Positions 36,247 to 48,605 are shown, counted from the stretch's first letter. The stretch: 64,000 nt of DNA from Amyelois transitella (GCF_032362555.1 NC_083514.1:5565001-5629000); one strand, 5' to 3'. Notes: generated from the sequence alone by a model not told the origin. Numbers and translations: made by a program.

Positions 36247-36905
36247 AATCGACTTATGAATGATGATACTGTAGATGATTCTCTCTCATGACAACGTTAT
36301 AATATCTACACTCATGAAAATAATTATACAATTATAAACTGTCGCACAATGTAAGGCAAAGAAGAGGAACCATAAGTTCCATTTGTCTTGACCGTAATTA
36401 GTTCTTCTACGACAAGCATAGTCTCAAATAAAATCAACTTTGTTGTATAATTAAAAATAGACCAACTTGAAAAATATCAACTCAAACTCAAACTCAAAAT
36501 ATGTCAACTGGTCTTAAAATCATCTTACGTTATTTTATGATTATAGTATACTAATGGCTATAGTATCCATAATCATATATAATAAGTAAGTTTATAATGT
36601 TTCAGGGAATATAAGCATATTGTTATAGTTAAAATAAATACTATATCAAGATGAAATTCACGATAATGCTATTTAGTATTCAACACTGAATACTCAGTTG
36701 TGCTTTTATTGGTTTACTTTTATCGTGACACGTCGTAGAATTTTACTGAAGTAAAAGTATGAAACACGTGACTTAAAGGGCTCTCGCCTTTGCTCAGACG
36801 AAATCCTTGTTCTCAAACTTTCAAAGTCAATTTTTTTTTTATATTTTTTGGGTTGTTCCCTGGTTGGTTGGATGCATGGATCTCGCTTTCTCATGACCTG
36901 CTTAT
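36247..36905. other. Intergenic, no gene seen
   Basis: Contains only a short 'ctcaaa' microsatellite near 36,481-36,497. Confidence 0.5.
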
Positions 36906-36961
36906 TTGTTATTTTTACTTTCCTACAAATGTCAAAATTTGTAGGAAAGTAAAAATAACAA
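36906..36961. repeat. Perfect hairpin, 25-bp arms
   Basis: Arms 36,906-36,930 and 36,937-36,961 are exact reverse complements with a 6-nt loop (gtcaaa). Confidence 0.92.
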
Positions 36962-38428
36962 CAGTTGTAAGCAATAACAAAATATAATGCATTATTCTAC
37001 ATGCACGTTCCCGTCACCACCAAAGGTTTTTGTGTAGTAGTAGTAAACAAACGAAGAATAAAAAGCGAAAGTTATTTTTTTAAATAATAGTTGACATCCT
37101 TTGCCGTCGAGTCACGAGTTATAGCCTCCTGTCGGAAGGCACCGGCGGCCTCGTGAAAGAAAACGAATAAAATGTCTCATGCTTCAGGTGGAAAAACACG
37201 AGAGGCGATTATTGCAGCTATTGAAACGAATTGGTCGCAGTCTATCGTAGTAGGTTATTAATAAAAATAATATGTAGTAAGTATGCAATAACGACTAACT
37301 AGACTAGGATATGTGGGTATTTAAGTAAAATGCATGGAATAGAATAGAATTTAATAGATTTTACATACATACATATGGTCACGTCTATATCCCATGCGGG
37401 GTAGACAGAGCCAACAGTCTTGAAAAGACTGAATGGCCACATTAAGCTATTTGCCTTAATGATAGAATTGAGATTCAAGTAGTGACAGGTTGCTAACCCA
37501 TCGCCTAAAAAAGAATCCCAAGTTTGTAAGCCCTTAGTCGTCTTTTACGACATTCATGGGAAAGAGTATGAAGTGGTCCTATTCTTTTTTGCATTGATGC
37601 CGGGAACCACACGGCCATATAGATTTATTTTCAAAATAAGTTACAAGGTATCACTTATTGACGTACGTCACATCATGTACTACGCTATTAAGTTTTATTG
37701 ATGTAAGTGTACTGTAGCTGCTTTTTATTTTCCTTGAGTATAAAATGGAAACAAATAAATAATAATTACTCATTTGAACTAAATGATACTCTAGATGACT
37801 TTAACAGACAACGTTATAATATCTACACTCGTGAAAATAATTATACAATTATAATGAAATATGGCACAATGAAAGGCATTTTGGAAAGGACCTATTAGTT
37901 CCATTTTATCACGCAAAGAAGCTTTGAGGAGAAAATACTGTGACGCAAGTATATAAATATATCAGACGGGCGAACTCATGAACTAAAGCTAGTATTGTAT
38001 AAATTTTCATGTTATTCAAGTTCGACAAAATGTATTTATATTTATGTAGATCACAACAATCTCAATATTTTCTCTATTTACAATTTGAGTTTGCTTCACA
38101 ACACAACAAATTGTGTTTGGGGAAAATTCGTCGTGGCGATGTGAGTGGGCAGTATTTACAAAAGATGAGTCTTACGAGATTTGGGGTAGAACGTAATTGT
38201 TGACGTCATTTTGTCCTGAGATAATATAATTCAAGTGGATATTGTCAGGTCAGTGTCACGCCTTCGGCTATTCGACTACGCAGTTTGTTTGCTACGCTGT
38301 AGAGCCTCTACGAAGTGTTGTAAACATGAGAAGAAATGTTATGCACTGATAGGATTATGTTTACGGTTACACGGACACGGTAATTACGGATAAAGGTAAT
38401 GGTACCCTTATGGGTAAATGAACAAATA
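36962..38428. other. Intergenic with one SINE
   Basis: Holds the SINE at 37,363-37,615 and a CRE octamer at 38,201-38,208. Short open frames at 37,700-38,200 are AT-driven and lack coding character. Confidence 0.5.
37363..37615 (-). mobile_element. Full-length SINE copy
   Basis: Runs in reverse from catacatacatatggtcacg to cgggaaccacacggc. An 8-bp repeat, atagattt, at 37,354-37,361 and 37,619-37,626 is a possible target duplication. Confidence 0.88.
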
Positions 38429-38458
38429 TCGAGTCGCTAGGCTGGCCTAGCGACTCGA
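38429..38458. repeat. Perfect palindrome, 14-bp arms
   Basis: tcgagtcgctaggc and its reverse complement, separated by tg, 38,429-38,442 and 38,445-38,458. It lies 10 bp left of the MITE. Confidence 0.88.
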
Positions 38459-38468
38459 AGGGCAGCCT

Positions 38469-38600
38469 CCATAGTACGGCATACCCTACGCTGTTTTTAT
38501 CGCGCGTAGAACTATTGCTGATTTGATTTTTATTATAACGTAAAACCGGACAGCGATAGTTTATCGCGCGATAAAAACGTCGGGTGGGCCATACTACGGG
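38469..38600. mobile_element. Foldback MITE, about 132 bp
   Basis: The outer ~53 bp on each side (38,469-38,521 and 38,548-38,600) are imperfect inverted repeats sharing gtttttatcgcgcg and outer ends close to ccatagtacgg. There is no coding capacity. The target duplication is not clear, so the superfamily is unknown. Confidence 0.65.
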
Positions 38601-38697
38601 CGTTGGTGTTGAAATTTAAAGACAAATCTTAAGTCTTGCGTGAAGTCAGCGCGGACTCAGTCCTACCTAATTACTTACTATATACCTTGACCAAAAC

Positions 38698-38868
38698 GGG
38701 GACGTCCTGGCGAAAAGGAGGGTCGAGAGTCCCCTCAACCGATGCTTGCATGAAGGCAGTTGTGAATTAAGATTAAACGAACGGGAAATGCAAGAATCTC
38801 TGCAAGTGGCATGATGTAGTCTCTGTTTGCCCTTTTGGAAAAAAAGGCGTGATTTTATGTTTGTATGA
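38698..38868 (+). mobile_element. LINE 3'-end fragment
   Basis: Aligns by eye with 4571-4745 of the LINE in GGH: ggacgtcctggcgaaa, then caagtggcatgatgtagtct, then aaaggcgtgattttatgttt. Coding sequence is decayed. Confidence 0.75.
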
Positions 38869-39627
38869 TCCCATATAAACCTACATATCTCGCCTGATAA
38901 TCGTCACAGTAAACAACAATCATGAGATTAGCTTTGTACATAATTCGTAATATGATCTTCAATCCCATTGAAGTATGTTTACGTGTTATATTAAGAATGA
39001 GACGTAGATTGTAAATTGGTTTAATTACTCGTACCACCTTAATGACATACAAAGTGTGAAGTGTTAATTTCAAAGCGGTGGGTTGCCTACTTTTATCCTA
39101 AGACGCAATATACCCAGTGTAGGCGTTTTATTCTCATATAGAGGAATCTCCTAGATATTTTTATTGAGTCTTTTACCTTTGAGTCGTAAAAATAGCTTTA
39201 TAAACACCAGATAAATAAAGATCCCCATCTTTCTAGACGAATTATAATTACAAATGGGCAGCTAAAGTTATTTGTACCTTTATGGAAGGTATCCTTTGAA
39301 ATGGGAATGAATCGCCAAATTACTTTGGCTTCTGTTGACATATATACATAAATTGGAAAGATTGGGTTCATATTTTAACCGACTCCTTACAAGAAGGTTC
39401 AGTATGAGACCCGAGGTATTTTGTAAAATTTCTCAGCCCGCGTGCCATACTACAGGGGCAGGTTACAAATTTTCTCAGTCCGATTTTGATAAATCTTGAA
39501 AATGAGATTTAATGATAATATGTATTTATTTTCTGAAGTAAACCTGCATATTTGGGAATCTGGATGTGTTAACATGATCCAATATGCGTAAGGTTTCGGA
39601 AAAGGTTGCGGAGGTCAGATGGGTAAC

Positions 39628-39812
39628 ATACATATAATCACATCTTTATCTTCAATTAATTAATTAAAATTTAATTGAAATTCAAATAGTGTTAGGTTGC
39701 TTGCCCATCGTCTAAAGAATCAAGTTTATTACTATGTCCCTTAGTCGCCTTTTACGACAAACATGTGAAAGAGATGGAGTGGTCCTATGGTAAAGTGCAG
39801 GGAACCATGACG
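39628..39812 (-). mobile_element. SINE copy, decayed
   Basis: Contains gtgttaggttgcttgcccat and cttagtcgccttttacgaca, ending at a damaged head, cagggaaccatgacggg. Confidence 0.75.
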
Positions 39813-40297
39813 GGATGCCACCAAAACTAATGCCAGTATTTTTTAATATGGATGGATACGGAACCTTGAATTGTATGATAAAGATATTTGTAAAATATTT
39901 TGTAGATAAACATTTTTTTCATTATTTGTTCATATTATTACGGTACTTACCTACCGCTGTGTTTTTTTTGCTTCGCAAGATTTTCAAAATAAATCTGTAT
40001 ATCAGGATCATTTTTACACTCAATTGTCTGAATGTTGCCCGGGTCGTGGTCTCCACGGGAGGTCACATTATCAGGCTTGGTTAAACCACAGGAGGTTTAA
40101 TTAATAAAGTTGGTTGAACTTACCCTTAGTGATCAACAGATAACGGTAAAATTATTTATTACTCGATATTAACGGCAACTCCGTCCGCGGCAAACTAAAA
40201 TCCGATGTATTCCCGTTTCCGTGGTCCAGAAAAGTAGAATTAGTTGATTCTTAAATACTTTGTCTGTGCAAAATTTTGCAAACAAGCTTTATTAATG

Positions 40298-40466
40298 CCT
40301 TGTTTTATTAATGCCAATCCCCTTATTTACACTTTCCTGTCGTGGGCCTGCTGGATGAAATTTCTCTTGAAATAAGTAGTGCCCTTGTACTGAATTTGTC
40401 TTTATTTTAAGTTTTATTTCTAGTTTCCTTGATGTACATAAATATATAAATAAATAAATAAAATTA
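40298..40466 (+). repeat. Interspersed repeat, copy B (AAAT tail)
   Basis: Reverse-oriented partner of 26,524-26,690: ttacactttcctgtcgtggg, agtagtgcccttgtactgaa, and an ataaataaataaataaaa tail. No flanking duplication was defined. Confidence 0.7.
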
Positions 40467-41049
40467 ATAATCTGTTTCAAAATTTAGTTTAAGTGGTTCC
40501 AAACGAACGAATATAGTTACATATATATATATACAATAATCGGTACGGTAATGTTTTGTAAGTTATAATTAAAAATATTTCTTTGAAATGCGGCTGAAAA
40601 TATTGCATTACATAAATATCAAGGAGTCAAGCTATGTACGATCGCGTTCATATCTGCAGTCATAGTTTTAAAATTCTTACGGGTTAAAATAGCGTGCACT
40701 GTGGTTCCAATAGATACACACACACATGCATATTTAAAAAGAATAAATATTTCATCAAATGAATACGGTCTTTAAAACCAATGATTACTAAGAAAAACAG
40801 TTTATTATTCTATGACATAATAACATAACAAAACAGAAAGAGACGGTAATCAACGATGGCCGAACTGGGCCCGATAATTGTCGATCGAGATATCGTCGTC
40901 TCTCATTATTTGCATAAGATTTGCCTATAGATGGAAGCCTGCGACTGCCAGACTTATGACATTTCAATAAGGTTGAAAGTTTATCTGCACACGACCCTAA
41001 CGTAGGTAGTGGTTCCTTTGAAAGTTATTGGGTAGCAATTTTATTACTT

Positions 41050-41100
41050 GTGTGAGCAAGTGAGATCTAAGATATATTAGATAATCTCGCTTGCTCACAC
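41050..41100. repeat. Hairpin, 17-bp arms, one mismatch
   Basis: gtgtgagcaagtgagat (41,050-41,066) faces its near reverse complement at 41,084-41,100, with a 17-nt loop. Confidence 0.85.
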
Positions 41101-41564
41101 TCGCTTGTTCTAGTTACTAGCGTTACTTGGATTTCGAAGTTATTCAAGGAATTTTTTTTCCTATTAAAAAAAAAATTGTGTTACTGACAATTTTTAATGT
41201 TTCAAGGTGCCATTTGAACTAAGTAACTGACTGACTAACTAACTGATATCTAAGAATTACAAACACGGAAAGTTGTCTTCAAACACGGAAATCAGCAAGA
41301 AATATTAAACAAGAGGGAGAAAATAAAACATTCAATAATTAAAATTAGTAAATTTTATTGAAACAGTTTACCTATAGTTTTGTTTACATATTGATGATTA
41401 TATAAAGCTATACATACAACATATTACACTAATTGTATCATCTACTTATCTCCTGTTATTAAGGTTACAGCTTAATTATTCGTTTTCATAAAGAAAAGAT
41501 ATTGAAGCTGTCCTTAAATACTATCTAAGTAATTAGTAGTTTTAATATAAACTGGCAGAACCTT
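41101..41564. other. Intergenic, no gene seen
   Basis: AT-rich; contains a small direct repeat 'caaacacggaaa' at about 41,260-41,290. It may include the deleted 3' end of the adjacent mariner relic. Confidence 0.45.
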
Positions 41565-42215
41565 TCACGCACTATATGGACTCGATGCACAGGGCACAAA
41601 TGATATTGTTGGCATATCATCAATCGGATAAATATACCGCACAGTTGGTAACATGGTTTCTTCCAGCACTTGCACATAATGAGCAGCTGTAGCGCGTCCT
41701 GCTATCCACACCTGTTCCCCAGGTCCAGCAGCACTCATCCAGCCCCACATATTTACAGATATGTGTCCAGACTCCATATTTGGCACAATATTTTTTTCTT
41801 CATACCGAGTTGCATTTCTTCGCCATAAATGAAGCCTACCGTGTAGTGATGACATAAACGAACTTTTCGTCCGTAAATACCGCTTCTTTCCAGGCAAAAT
41901 CCAAATACTGCCCAGCAAATTCTAAACGTCTTTGCTTATTTATTTCGGATAAATACGGCTTTCTTGCTGGCTGTCTGTGGTGTAGTCCCTCACGATGCAA
42001 ACTCGACGAACAGTAACCACTAATGTGTCGAACTGTTCCGCAAATATTCTGGTCGGTATGAAGCCATTATTTTCGTACTGTTCCACCATGGATCTCCGCT
42101 GTGTGGCTGTCGCTGTGTTGATTATTAGCGGACGACGGTCGCTGCGCGGTCGACTTTTTACACTACCCTCTTCTTGATGGCGCGTTACCCAACGTTTCAC
42201 CGCTTGTTGTTTATT
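41565..42215 (-). pseudogene. Tc1/mariner-family transposase relic
   Basis: Read leftward: a helix-turn-helix and linker (KRWVTRHQEEGSVKSRPRSD), then RLEFAGQYLDFAWKEAVFTDEK with the first catalytic Asp, then TRYEEKNIVPN, VNMWGWMSAAGPG and YVQVLEETMLP. At least two frameshifts are present (near 41,955 and 41,865). The block that should hold the second catalytic Asp (usually QDN) reads VPCASSPYSA and ends in a stop, and the following part of the family domain is absent. The copy cannot make an active enzyme. A possible outer end (gtgtgaggatatcc in reverse, near 42,343-42,356) has no partner on the other side. Confidence 0.85.
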
Positions 42216-42529
42216 GTGTTATTTGTGTGAATGTGTGAGTGGTAGCAGCGGTGCAAGCTATAAAGTTTTGCGAACTATGACTGCAATTATGAACGTGACC
42301 GTACGTCAGAGAAGCCGCAGTCGTTACTGTTTCGTCGTAAAATAGGATATCCTCACACTATTTTAGTATATTTTATTTTAATGTTGACATTAAATTCTTC
42401 GGCGTAGGCATCTATGGCGTAGCCAGCCAGCCAGATATGCAACAATACAGCATATTTTAATATTAGTTATTGATGCTAATGATGAAAACGATGGATTTAA
42501 ATAAGTATCTCACGGATGTCGAAAAAGGT

Positions 42530-42622
42530 GACTTAGAATTATTCCAAGTTTAGTAGGCTTTTTTTTCGTCATCTTTTACGACATCCGTGCGAGTGATATG
42601 GAGTGGTTCTATTCTAAAATAT
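42530..42622 (-). mobile_element. SINE fragment (5' half)
   Basis: cgtcatcttttacgacatcc and gatatggagtggttctattc identify it; the tail half is missing. Confidence 0.6.
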
Positions 42623-43072
42623 GGAAATGTCCTGATTCTGAGTAAATTATTAAATTCACAGGGTAAAAACAAAAGTAAAATCAGCATTTTATTTTAACAG
42701 CATAGGTCGAGTATAACTCGTTCTATGTGGATGGGCCGTTAGATGTAGAATAGCTACGTGATTTCCAGTCACGAGTTTTTTCACGAGAAATTTTAAAACC
42801 AAGGGGATTCGTCTCTATTTAGTATGGCATTTATGTCGATTTGGTCAATGCAATGAGTTGAAGATAAGGCAAAATGTGTTATATATACATAATTTTTAAT
42901 TCAGAGGTTTGGGCGGCCGTGGAAGATAAATCGATTATCGGAGTATCAAATTCCATCAAAATCGGTTCAGTAAATTTTGAGTTTATTCATAACAAATAGT
43001 AGTTTAATTTGAACTTAAATCAAAATTTCAGTACACTCTGTACATAAATCTTTTTAAAATTGGCAATCCATA

Positions 43073-43092
43073 ATATATATATATATATATAT
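43073..43092. repeat. (AT)n microsatellite
   Basis: About ten AT units. Confidence 0.9.
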
Positions 43093-44277
43093 TTTTCTTT
43101 TTTCAATATTAAATCTCATAAATATATAAATCTCCCGTGAACAATGTATTCTCCCGTCCACATTCTATTCTAAGTATAATTTAATATTGTGAAGTTGACG
43201 TTGTTGAAGAAAATGTTGCAGTGCAGTTTGTTACCGCTTCTTCTGCACTGACGCCTTGGAAGCGGCAGTAAACTTAGTTTTTAAGTAATTTATTTGACGT
43301 CAACCAAGTTGTTAAACCATACGACAATTATTAAGCGATATAATAATATCCTATAATAATGAATAAAAAATTTTGAATTTTGAATTTTGAAATATAGAAA
43401 AAATATTTTCTCTTTATAAGCGACTTAAGATTTAATCACTAATATGTCTGTATTAATTACTGCGATAGTGAAGTTAAATTATGAGTAATATGAAATAATT
43501 TAATAATATGACCCAATAAAATATATTTTGATTTGTATTCCATAACTAGGTCTTATCTTAATTGACAGCCATAGTCTGCCATTGGTCTGTTTCAAAGGTA
43601 GTGTAGTCTATCTACATACATAAGACAAATAATAAGAAAAAAATGTAGAAACAACAGATTTTTTTACGGAATATACACATGTTTTAAAAATTTTTGATAT
43701 TCTTACAAGGCAGTGTGTACCACTGTAGTTATACGACACAAATAAAAACTTCGAAGTAATTACCAACTAATATTTTTAAATGTTTAAAATAAGTTTTACG
43801 AAAAGCAGATCCAATTACAAAGTCACGTGGTCACATGGCCCCAATTAAATAAACAAGCACGTTTCTACTTTTGACTTCATTTGAGTGTTGTTGAATTCAT
43901 AAGATTTCATTAACACGCGAAAACGTAGACTAATAATAACTTATATCGGAAACATTGTAATAAAAATGAACATATTCATTCAAATCATTTAATAAGTAAC
44001 CAAAAGCTGTATGATTAATGTTAAATGATATATTTTACCAATTAGAATCCATTGAATGGGGCTAATGTAATAATTTAATTCGAATCAATTTTAATGTTGT
44101 AATTATTTAGAAATCTTAATGTGGCGATAGCTATATAAATCATTAGAATTAAATATCTATGCATTTCGGGAAAAAACACAAAAATAGGAATAAGAAAAAA
44201 AATCTATGAATATCTGATCGAATATTTAAGCTGGTTAATCGATATGTCAGCCATCTGTTCATATTTACAGTATTTCC

Positions 44278-44345
44278 ATACATACATGTATACATAAAAT
44301 CACGCCTTTTTTCCCGGAAAAATAGGCAGTAACTATCTATGAATG
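44278..44345 (-). mobile_element. LINE 3'-end fragment
   Basis: In reverse it reads gcctatttttccgggaaaaa, ggcgtgattttatgtatac, the terminal codons and tail of the LINE family at 2080-4745. Confidence 0.75.
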
Positions 44346-47240
44346 TTATGGTACAATGTTTTTGCTTTAGCTTCTTGACATAAACATTATAAAATTCGGT
44401 AAGTACATATTACGAACACTTACCTACTAAGAAGGATGAACTTACCTTCCCTTTATCGCGAAAAAGTACTGTTCGCGTGATTTTCAAGCAAGAAAGCAGG
44501 TATTTTAAACAGATAAGATCTGCAAAGTCTATATTTATGAAGACCATTGAATGTTTGTGAAGGACGCCAGGCGCATCCTCCAAGTGTATCCAGGTCATGG
44601 CGGGCGCAGATTAGCGCTCGTGACGTAGGTCTGGCCCGAGCTTCTATTGGAAGAGCTATCAAACTTTGCCAATATCGAACTGATGATCACCAAGCTCCCT
44701 GTGCATTTTCGTTTCCCATCGACGGACTTTAGTTTGGTTGCACCTAGCTACACTAAACTTTAGTTAATAATAATTATAACTATTTTGTAATATGAATATT
44801 CTTCTTGATCGTGTTTTTCATTTCTGAAGGTCGTGTCCACCCTGAAAAGCTTTGACAGATCCGTTGACGAGCTGTTTTCAGGGTGTTCTGTCTTCAGTTA
44901 TATTGTTTATGCTGAAAATATCACAATTTATATGAGCCCATAAATTAGCTGGCAGGGGTTTGAGATATGTCATTAGGAAAAGAAAAATTAAAATTGAGGA
45001 ATTACATAAAATGCATGCTAGATGCGGTAATTACAAATGCGGTACCTTGTGTTTGTTGCATGACTATTGTAATGTATCTATGCCTACATCAGTATGTAAG
45101 TGCGGTTTGACCCACTTAGCGTTAGTTAGCACCAATCGACCTATTCATTCATCATTCACATAGGGCGAGGGGTGATGAAGAGGGAGCTGGTGTGCAATGA
45201 CGTCACTGCTGGTAGCTTTAAAAATTACTCCCCTCACCTCTCTACAGCTGCAGTCCTTTCTCGTGACCTACTAACCCAAAATGGGATCCAAGTGACGTAG
45301 GCAGTTGTACACCCGCCCCAACATGTTGCTACATGGTGCCTACTGATTGTATACTGTTGCGGCAAAACCTTAGGGGACTACACCCAGTTGCGTTTTCAAT
45401 GAAAGTTTCTACGTTGTCGGTGTACTTGTGGTATATTCCTGTATGTGCGTGTTGAGGGTTAAATGAGTTTGTGTGTGTGTGGCCAAGGCTTGTGCAGATT
45501 TCCGCCATCTTTGACGCAATTTCGTTTGATTTAATGTAGACCATCAGGCTTTACTATTACGGTTCCTTATACACATTTCCAAAAAAAGTTACACTTGGCG
45601 GCTTAAAGCTATTTTTAGAGCGTTAAATTTACTTGAGGCCGAATGAAAATCAACGCGATGTTATTTTTAACTAGGTACCCTTACATTTTGATGTAACCAG
45701 ACTTAGGTAATATTGTGGAATTAACTGAACAATTGGCACAGTTACCCGACTCACATCGTGCATAATTATTTAAAACATTATCGTTACAAAAGTTAATTTT
45801 CATTAATGTATTTATTAATAATGAATTTTACTGAAGTGCATTTAATCATTAGCAACTGATTAATTAAAAATGCGCAAAAGGAATAAATAGTGTGGACTTC
45901 CTTGAACCTCGCTCGTGGTGTCCTGTGACGCTGATTCGAAGTAACCTGAGTGAACATTGGCATAATTTATGATCGATATGTCAGCGGGTGAGTTCAGTAT
46001 GTCGAGATAACTCCACGCGTGTGATGCTACGTTTCCATTTGGTCACGAGAAAATAAACATTCCTTCACCACTACTCCACCCACTTCTTAGAGATTTTAAC
46101 AACTATAAAAAAAAATATATATATATATATATTGCATCAGATGTGGTTCCGCGCAGAAAAAGCACTAAAGCACAGATAAATTGAAGTTTCCTTGAGCCTA
46201 TAACCTGCAGTTTTTGATTTACAAACTTTGTTTTAAATCGAAAACTTCTTTTATATGCCAGGGAATAATATTATTAGTATTATGACATTTTAATTATTAC
46301 GGTTTTCACCAAATGACTGACCAGTTTTTAGTCAATCTTCCTCCTCCTTGACCTCCTCCAAAATTCTTTTGCTATAAACATTAACGTTATATAAAATTGC
46401 TCTGTATGAGCGATGGGAACGATGGAATTTAAAAATATCAATTTGAAAAATATATTTTATTTCCTGCACTTCATATATCCACGTACTATTTGGTTATTTG
46501 ATGATTTATGATTATTAAAATACAAAAATAAAACTAGGTTATAGGTATATATGTATTTGCGTAGATGTATAATTTTCAGGTTACGACAGCATGAACGTCT
46601 AATGGAAATACACACGATAAGACCTCGTTCGGCCGACGAACCTTATTTTCATATTATTTAAATTTATTATCAGCATCTCGCATATTTTAAGTAAATTTCT
46701 CGTCATTATATGGATAACGCAATTGGATCTTATCACTATTTTACCATAAATTATTATCAATGGCAAAAAACCTTCGCACAGGAAATACATCTTTCTCCAA
46801 GATAGTACATATACCTTTTCCGTTTGTAGTTGTACCTGCTTGGTATTTTACAATCTAGTGCATTGAACATGCCCTAGTTAGGACTTGGTAATTTTAATAT
46901 TGGTAAATCTTTAAGTTTTGTAAGCAAAATTGCAAACTTACTCTAGTTTTTTTTATTGGAATGGAATGAGACAAACCTTATTAGCATTTCCCAACAAAGT
47001 AGATGAACGAGATTATAACACTAATAATATTTTGATCGGCCTTAACTTTACCTTCGCATAGGTATTACGTCAAAGCAGATTTATTAATAGAGGTTTCGAG
47101 GCGGAGGTTCGTCGCTATGCCCAGATGCAGCCTTCAGGCTTTCCAGATCAATAGGTGCATCGAGGTCGTTCACCCCAGTGCTGTCCTTGTCCAACTTTGA
47201 GCATAAAATAGACTATTTCTACATGGGAAGTAGTACACCC
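44346..47240. other. Intergenic with scattered GC-rich patches
   Basis: At 44,550-44,700 a GC-richer stretch gives exon-like frames on both strands. At 44,839-44,884 accctgaaaa and its complement form an imperfect hairpin. At 45,170-45,320 a promoter-like patch has a CRE octamer (45,198-45,205) and ctttaaaaatt. (AT)n lies at 46,115-46,132. No gene could be assembled. Confidence 0.45.
46115..46132. repeat. (AT)n microsatellite
   Basis: About nine AT units after an A-run. Confidence 0.9.
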
Positions 47241-47283
47241 TAAAAAGAACATCAAAGGTAGTTGATCTTTGATGTTCTTTTTA
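47241..47283. repeat. Perfect hairpin, 17-bp arms
   Basis: taaaaagaacatcaaag (47,241-47,257) and its exact reverse complement (47,267-47,283) around gtagttgat. Confidence 0.9.
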
Positions 47284-47309
47284 TGGTTTACCTACTTGAT
47301 CCTTATGGT

Positions 47310-47465
47310 TTCAAATTCAAATTCAAATTTCTTTATTTTTCTCCACAATCTAAACATGACACACACTTATAGTAAAAATTACACGGTTTAACTTATTTAG
47401 GTATGATTGTGAGAGACTGGTGTCTGAACTAAGCAGAGCTTGTATCTCAGTACACCAGCCTCTCC
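47310..47465 (-). repeat. Probable retroposon 3' end with AAATTTG-type tail
   Basis: Begins with tandem 'aattca' units (caaattcaaattcaaattt) and ctttatttttctcc, a common 3' tail style of lepidopteran LINEs in reverse, followed by 'gagagactggtgtctgaact'. Class is uncertain. Confidence 0.35.
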
Positions 47466-47734
47466 CCACGAAGTGTATACAGCACAACGGTTTGTAACGA
47501 TTATATAAAAAAATCGACCAATTTCGATGTAAAATTTAACAAAATGATTCAGATGACGTTCAGCTGTATGAATTATTGTGGCATTGAGACGTAAATAATT
47601 CTACATTTCAAAAGCCTTTTCACTGACGAACACTTTCATTTAAATTGAGACTAGAATTTAAGCATGCTGATATACCTATACATTCATATTTATGTCACGT
47701 GTTTGTCCTCTGTACAGTGTCTTGTTGTTGTTTT

Positions 47735-47830
47735 TTACGAGGTAGACAGCAGCAACAGTCTTTAAAAACTCTAAGGCCCCTTTCAGCAAGATGGCCTAAA
47801 GGTGAAAATTAAGATGGTGATATTAATAGT
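47735..47830 (-). mobile_element. Decayed SINE fragment (3' half)
   Basis: Residual gaggtagacagcagcaacag and an aagatggcctaaaggtgaaa segment match the tail-proximal part of the family. Confidence 0.5.
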
Positions 47831-48351
47831 AGATATAAAAAATGTTAATTATGTGGAAATCTAGAATAATCTTCATATCCAATCAAAATCAAAATATATA
47901 TAAAAAAAATATATAATCATTCATTAATAATTTTCGTATAAAATAGTGCATTCATTAATATAAAAAACAGTTAAAGTGAAATAGTAAATTGAAAATATTT
48001 CTATGATTTCTACTGAACAGTTCACGTGCCTGACGAACGTAGGCGGGCCATGTGTGTCCTGCAGGTGACTTGTTTCACGAGAGAAAACAAATTCACTTCA
48101 TATTTTGAATGATTGTACAGAAACATATTTATTCCTTTATCCGATACTACAGTACGCCCGCGGCTCCGCACGCGTACAACGAAAAATCCCGTCAATATTC
48201 TAAGAAGTTTCTCCTATAATGCTCTCATTCATGACTTCCATTAGGAACTTATATGCCTATATAATTTTAAATCTATATACCCTACTGTTGCTTGGGCTGT
48301 AGTTGATATGTCAGTTAATCGGTCAGTTTTCTTTATTGTATTTAGAAAAGA

Positions 48352-48605
48352 AAGTGCCGTGTGGTTCCCGGGACCAATACAAAAAAAATAGGACCACTCC
48401 ATCTCTTTCCCATGGATGTCGTAAAAGGCGACTAAGGGATAGGCTTAATTGGGATTCTTTTTTAGGCGATGGGCTAACAACCTGTCACTATTTGAATATC
48501 AATTCTATCATTAAGCCAAATAGCTGAACGTGGCCATTCAGTCTTTCAAGACTGTTGTCTTTGTCTACCCCGCAAGACGTGACCATATGTATGTGTGTAT
48601 GTAGT
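48352..48605 (+). mobile_element. Full-length SINE, reference copy
   Basis: Complete in its own orientation: head gtgccgtgtggttcccggga, body actccatctctttcccatgg and tcgtaaaaggcgactaaggg, core ctgtcactatttgaatatca, 3' region ttgtctaccccgcaag, tail tatgtatgtgtgtatg. The 3' region resembles the 3' terminus of the LINE family here. No clear RNA polymerase III A/B boxes were confirmed, so the promoter origin (tRNA or other) is unknown. Confidence 0.88.

Larger units (their letters stand above)
38869..41049. other. Intergenic with SINE and retroposon tail
   Basis: Holds the SINE at 39,628-39,812 and the repeat at 40,298-40,466. Repeat motif 'ggttgcggaggtcagatggg' lies at 39,604. Confidence 0.5.
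42216..44277. other. Intergenic with SINE remnant
   Basis: SINE fragment at 42,530-42,622, an (AT)n tract at 43,073, a CRE octamer at 43,295, and a Helitron-like piece near 42,945 (tcaaattccatcaaaatcgg). No gene seen. Confidence 0.5.

Noticed and set aside
44410-44740. Exon-like frames on both strands in a GC-richer patch
   Set aside because: Competing frames, no convincing splice partners; possibly an unclassified repeat.
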